A program made the translations under genes and the position numbers. Positions 63,891 through 64,000 of a stretch of DNA of 64,000 nucleotides are shown here, in pieces. How positions within the stretch are numbered: position 1 is the first letter of the stretch; the number at the start of each line of letters is the position of its first letter. Source of the stretch: JACCTH01 sp035253825 (lineage in GTDB: Bacteria; Actinomycetota; Acidimicrobiia; Spongiisociales; ZC4RG35); NCBI GenBank assembly GCA_035253825.1, contig DATFBM010000008.1, positions 35,373-99,372 of the forward strand, given 5' to 3'. The notes below the pieces were generated by a model. That model was not told the DNA's origin. It did not search any database and was given only the letters and a program-made list of their open reading frames with translations.

Positions 63891-64000
63891 TCAAGCGCTT
63901 CTCCGCTGCCTCTGCACGGCGAATAGCTGCAGCGGGATCTCGATGCCTTTGAGCGCGTAATCTCCCCGGTCCTCGAAGCCGAGGCCGGTCCCTTCCGCTA
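63891..64000 (-). CDS. Class III adenylate/guanylate cyclase, C-terminal end (partial)
   Basis: The visible 36 codons end AEGTGLGFEDRGDYALKGIE... with IPLQLFAV near the stop at 63891. The pattern G-x-G-F-x-x-R-G-x-x-x-L-K-G-I-x-x-P-x-x-L-F is the characteristic tail after the catalytic domain of actinobacterial class III cyclases. The catalytic domain and start lie beyond the window. Its stop codon overlaps the third candidate LacI site. Confidence 0.78.
   Translation of the reverse strand, partial: AEGTGLGFEDRGDYALKGIEIPLQLFAVQRQRRSA
63892..63901. promoter_or_regulatory. Candidate LacI operator 3
   Basis: CAAGCGCTTC, nine of ten positions of the CAANCGNTTG pattern, 14 bases before the lacI start, consistent with autoregulation. 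It overlaps the end of the cyclase gene. Confidence 0.42.

Noticed and set aside
1..64000. tRNA or rRNA genes
   Set aside because: No cloverleaf-like segments with a T-arm consensus or rRNA sequence were recognised by eye; a covariance-model scan would settle it.

Overview
The window is GC-rich, gene-dense DNA from an actinobacterium, most likely an environmental member of Acidimicrobiia or a close relative. The inference rests on gene content: a fused Kgd-type 2-oxoglutarate decarboxylase/dehydrogenase, a conservon-type signalling operon (kinase, roadblock, DUF742, GTPase), an actinobacterial Tad/Flp pilus locus, F420-type luciferase-like and PPOX-fold flavoproteins, a stand-alone LigD polymerase, Thr-rich linkers in secreted proteins, and many GTG starts. 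No rRNA, tRNA, CRISPR array or insertion sequence was seen. Both ends cut a gene: an ABC exporter on the left and a class III nucleotidyl cyclase on the right.

Layout. 1-8.5 kb: ABC exporter, nucleoside hydrolase, LigD polymerase, Kgd, a structured repeat block, and a NUDIX/histidine-phosphatase fusion. 8.5-13.5 kb: a fused alpha-beta E1 of a 2-oxoacid dehydrogenase, hisC, DUF3237 and DUF4126 proteins, and an enoyl-CoA hydratase. 13.6-20.4 kb: histidine degradation (hutH, hutU, hutI) with two unrelated genes between; hutI carries an N-terminal ClpX-type zinc finger. 20.4-24 kb: HU, a glycerophosphodiesterase, and a coupled leuC-PPOX-leuD operon. 24-28.3 kb: a macro-domain protein, a lipoprotein, three secreted or membrane unknowns and an SDR epimerase. 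28.3-32.1 kb: cupredoxin, 12-TM oxidase-like protein and cytochrome c, then a MASE1/PAS histidine kinase. 32.3-36.7 kb: a conservon operon with an extra coiled-coil gene. 37.3-43 kb: valS, a decayed HNH endonuclease gene, an MFS/GNAT divergent pair. 43-47.8 kb: the Tad pilus locus with its usual HAD phosphatase. 48-51.6 kb: an M24 protein, a short PEP-utilising-type protein and an ACMSD-like amidohydrolase. 51.6-55.1 kb: a stress cluster (PPOX, Hsp20, MgtE-like, unknown, OsmC). 55.2-64 kb: EamA transporter, LLM oxidoreductase, orphan peptide-type ABC ATPases, TauE, SnoaL-like, zinc alcohol dehydrogenase, creatininase-like and a LacI regulator.

Working together. Kgd and the branched-chain/pyruvate-type E1 serve oxidative 2-oxoacid metabolism. 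HutH, HutU and HutI form three successive steps of histidine degradation. In the right arm, three sites sharing the core CAANCGNTTG lie before the ABC ATPase pair, before the creatininase-ADH-SnoaL-TauE operon and before lacI itself, suggesting one LacI regulon for uptake and breakdown of an unknown amide-like substrate. Several genes have a TANNNT-like hexamer exactly six bases before the start codon, suggesting leaderless transcription. Two families of palindromic repeats recur at gene ends.
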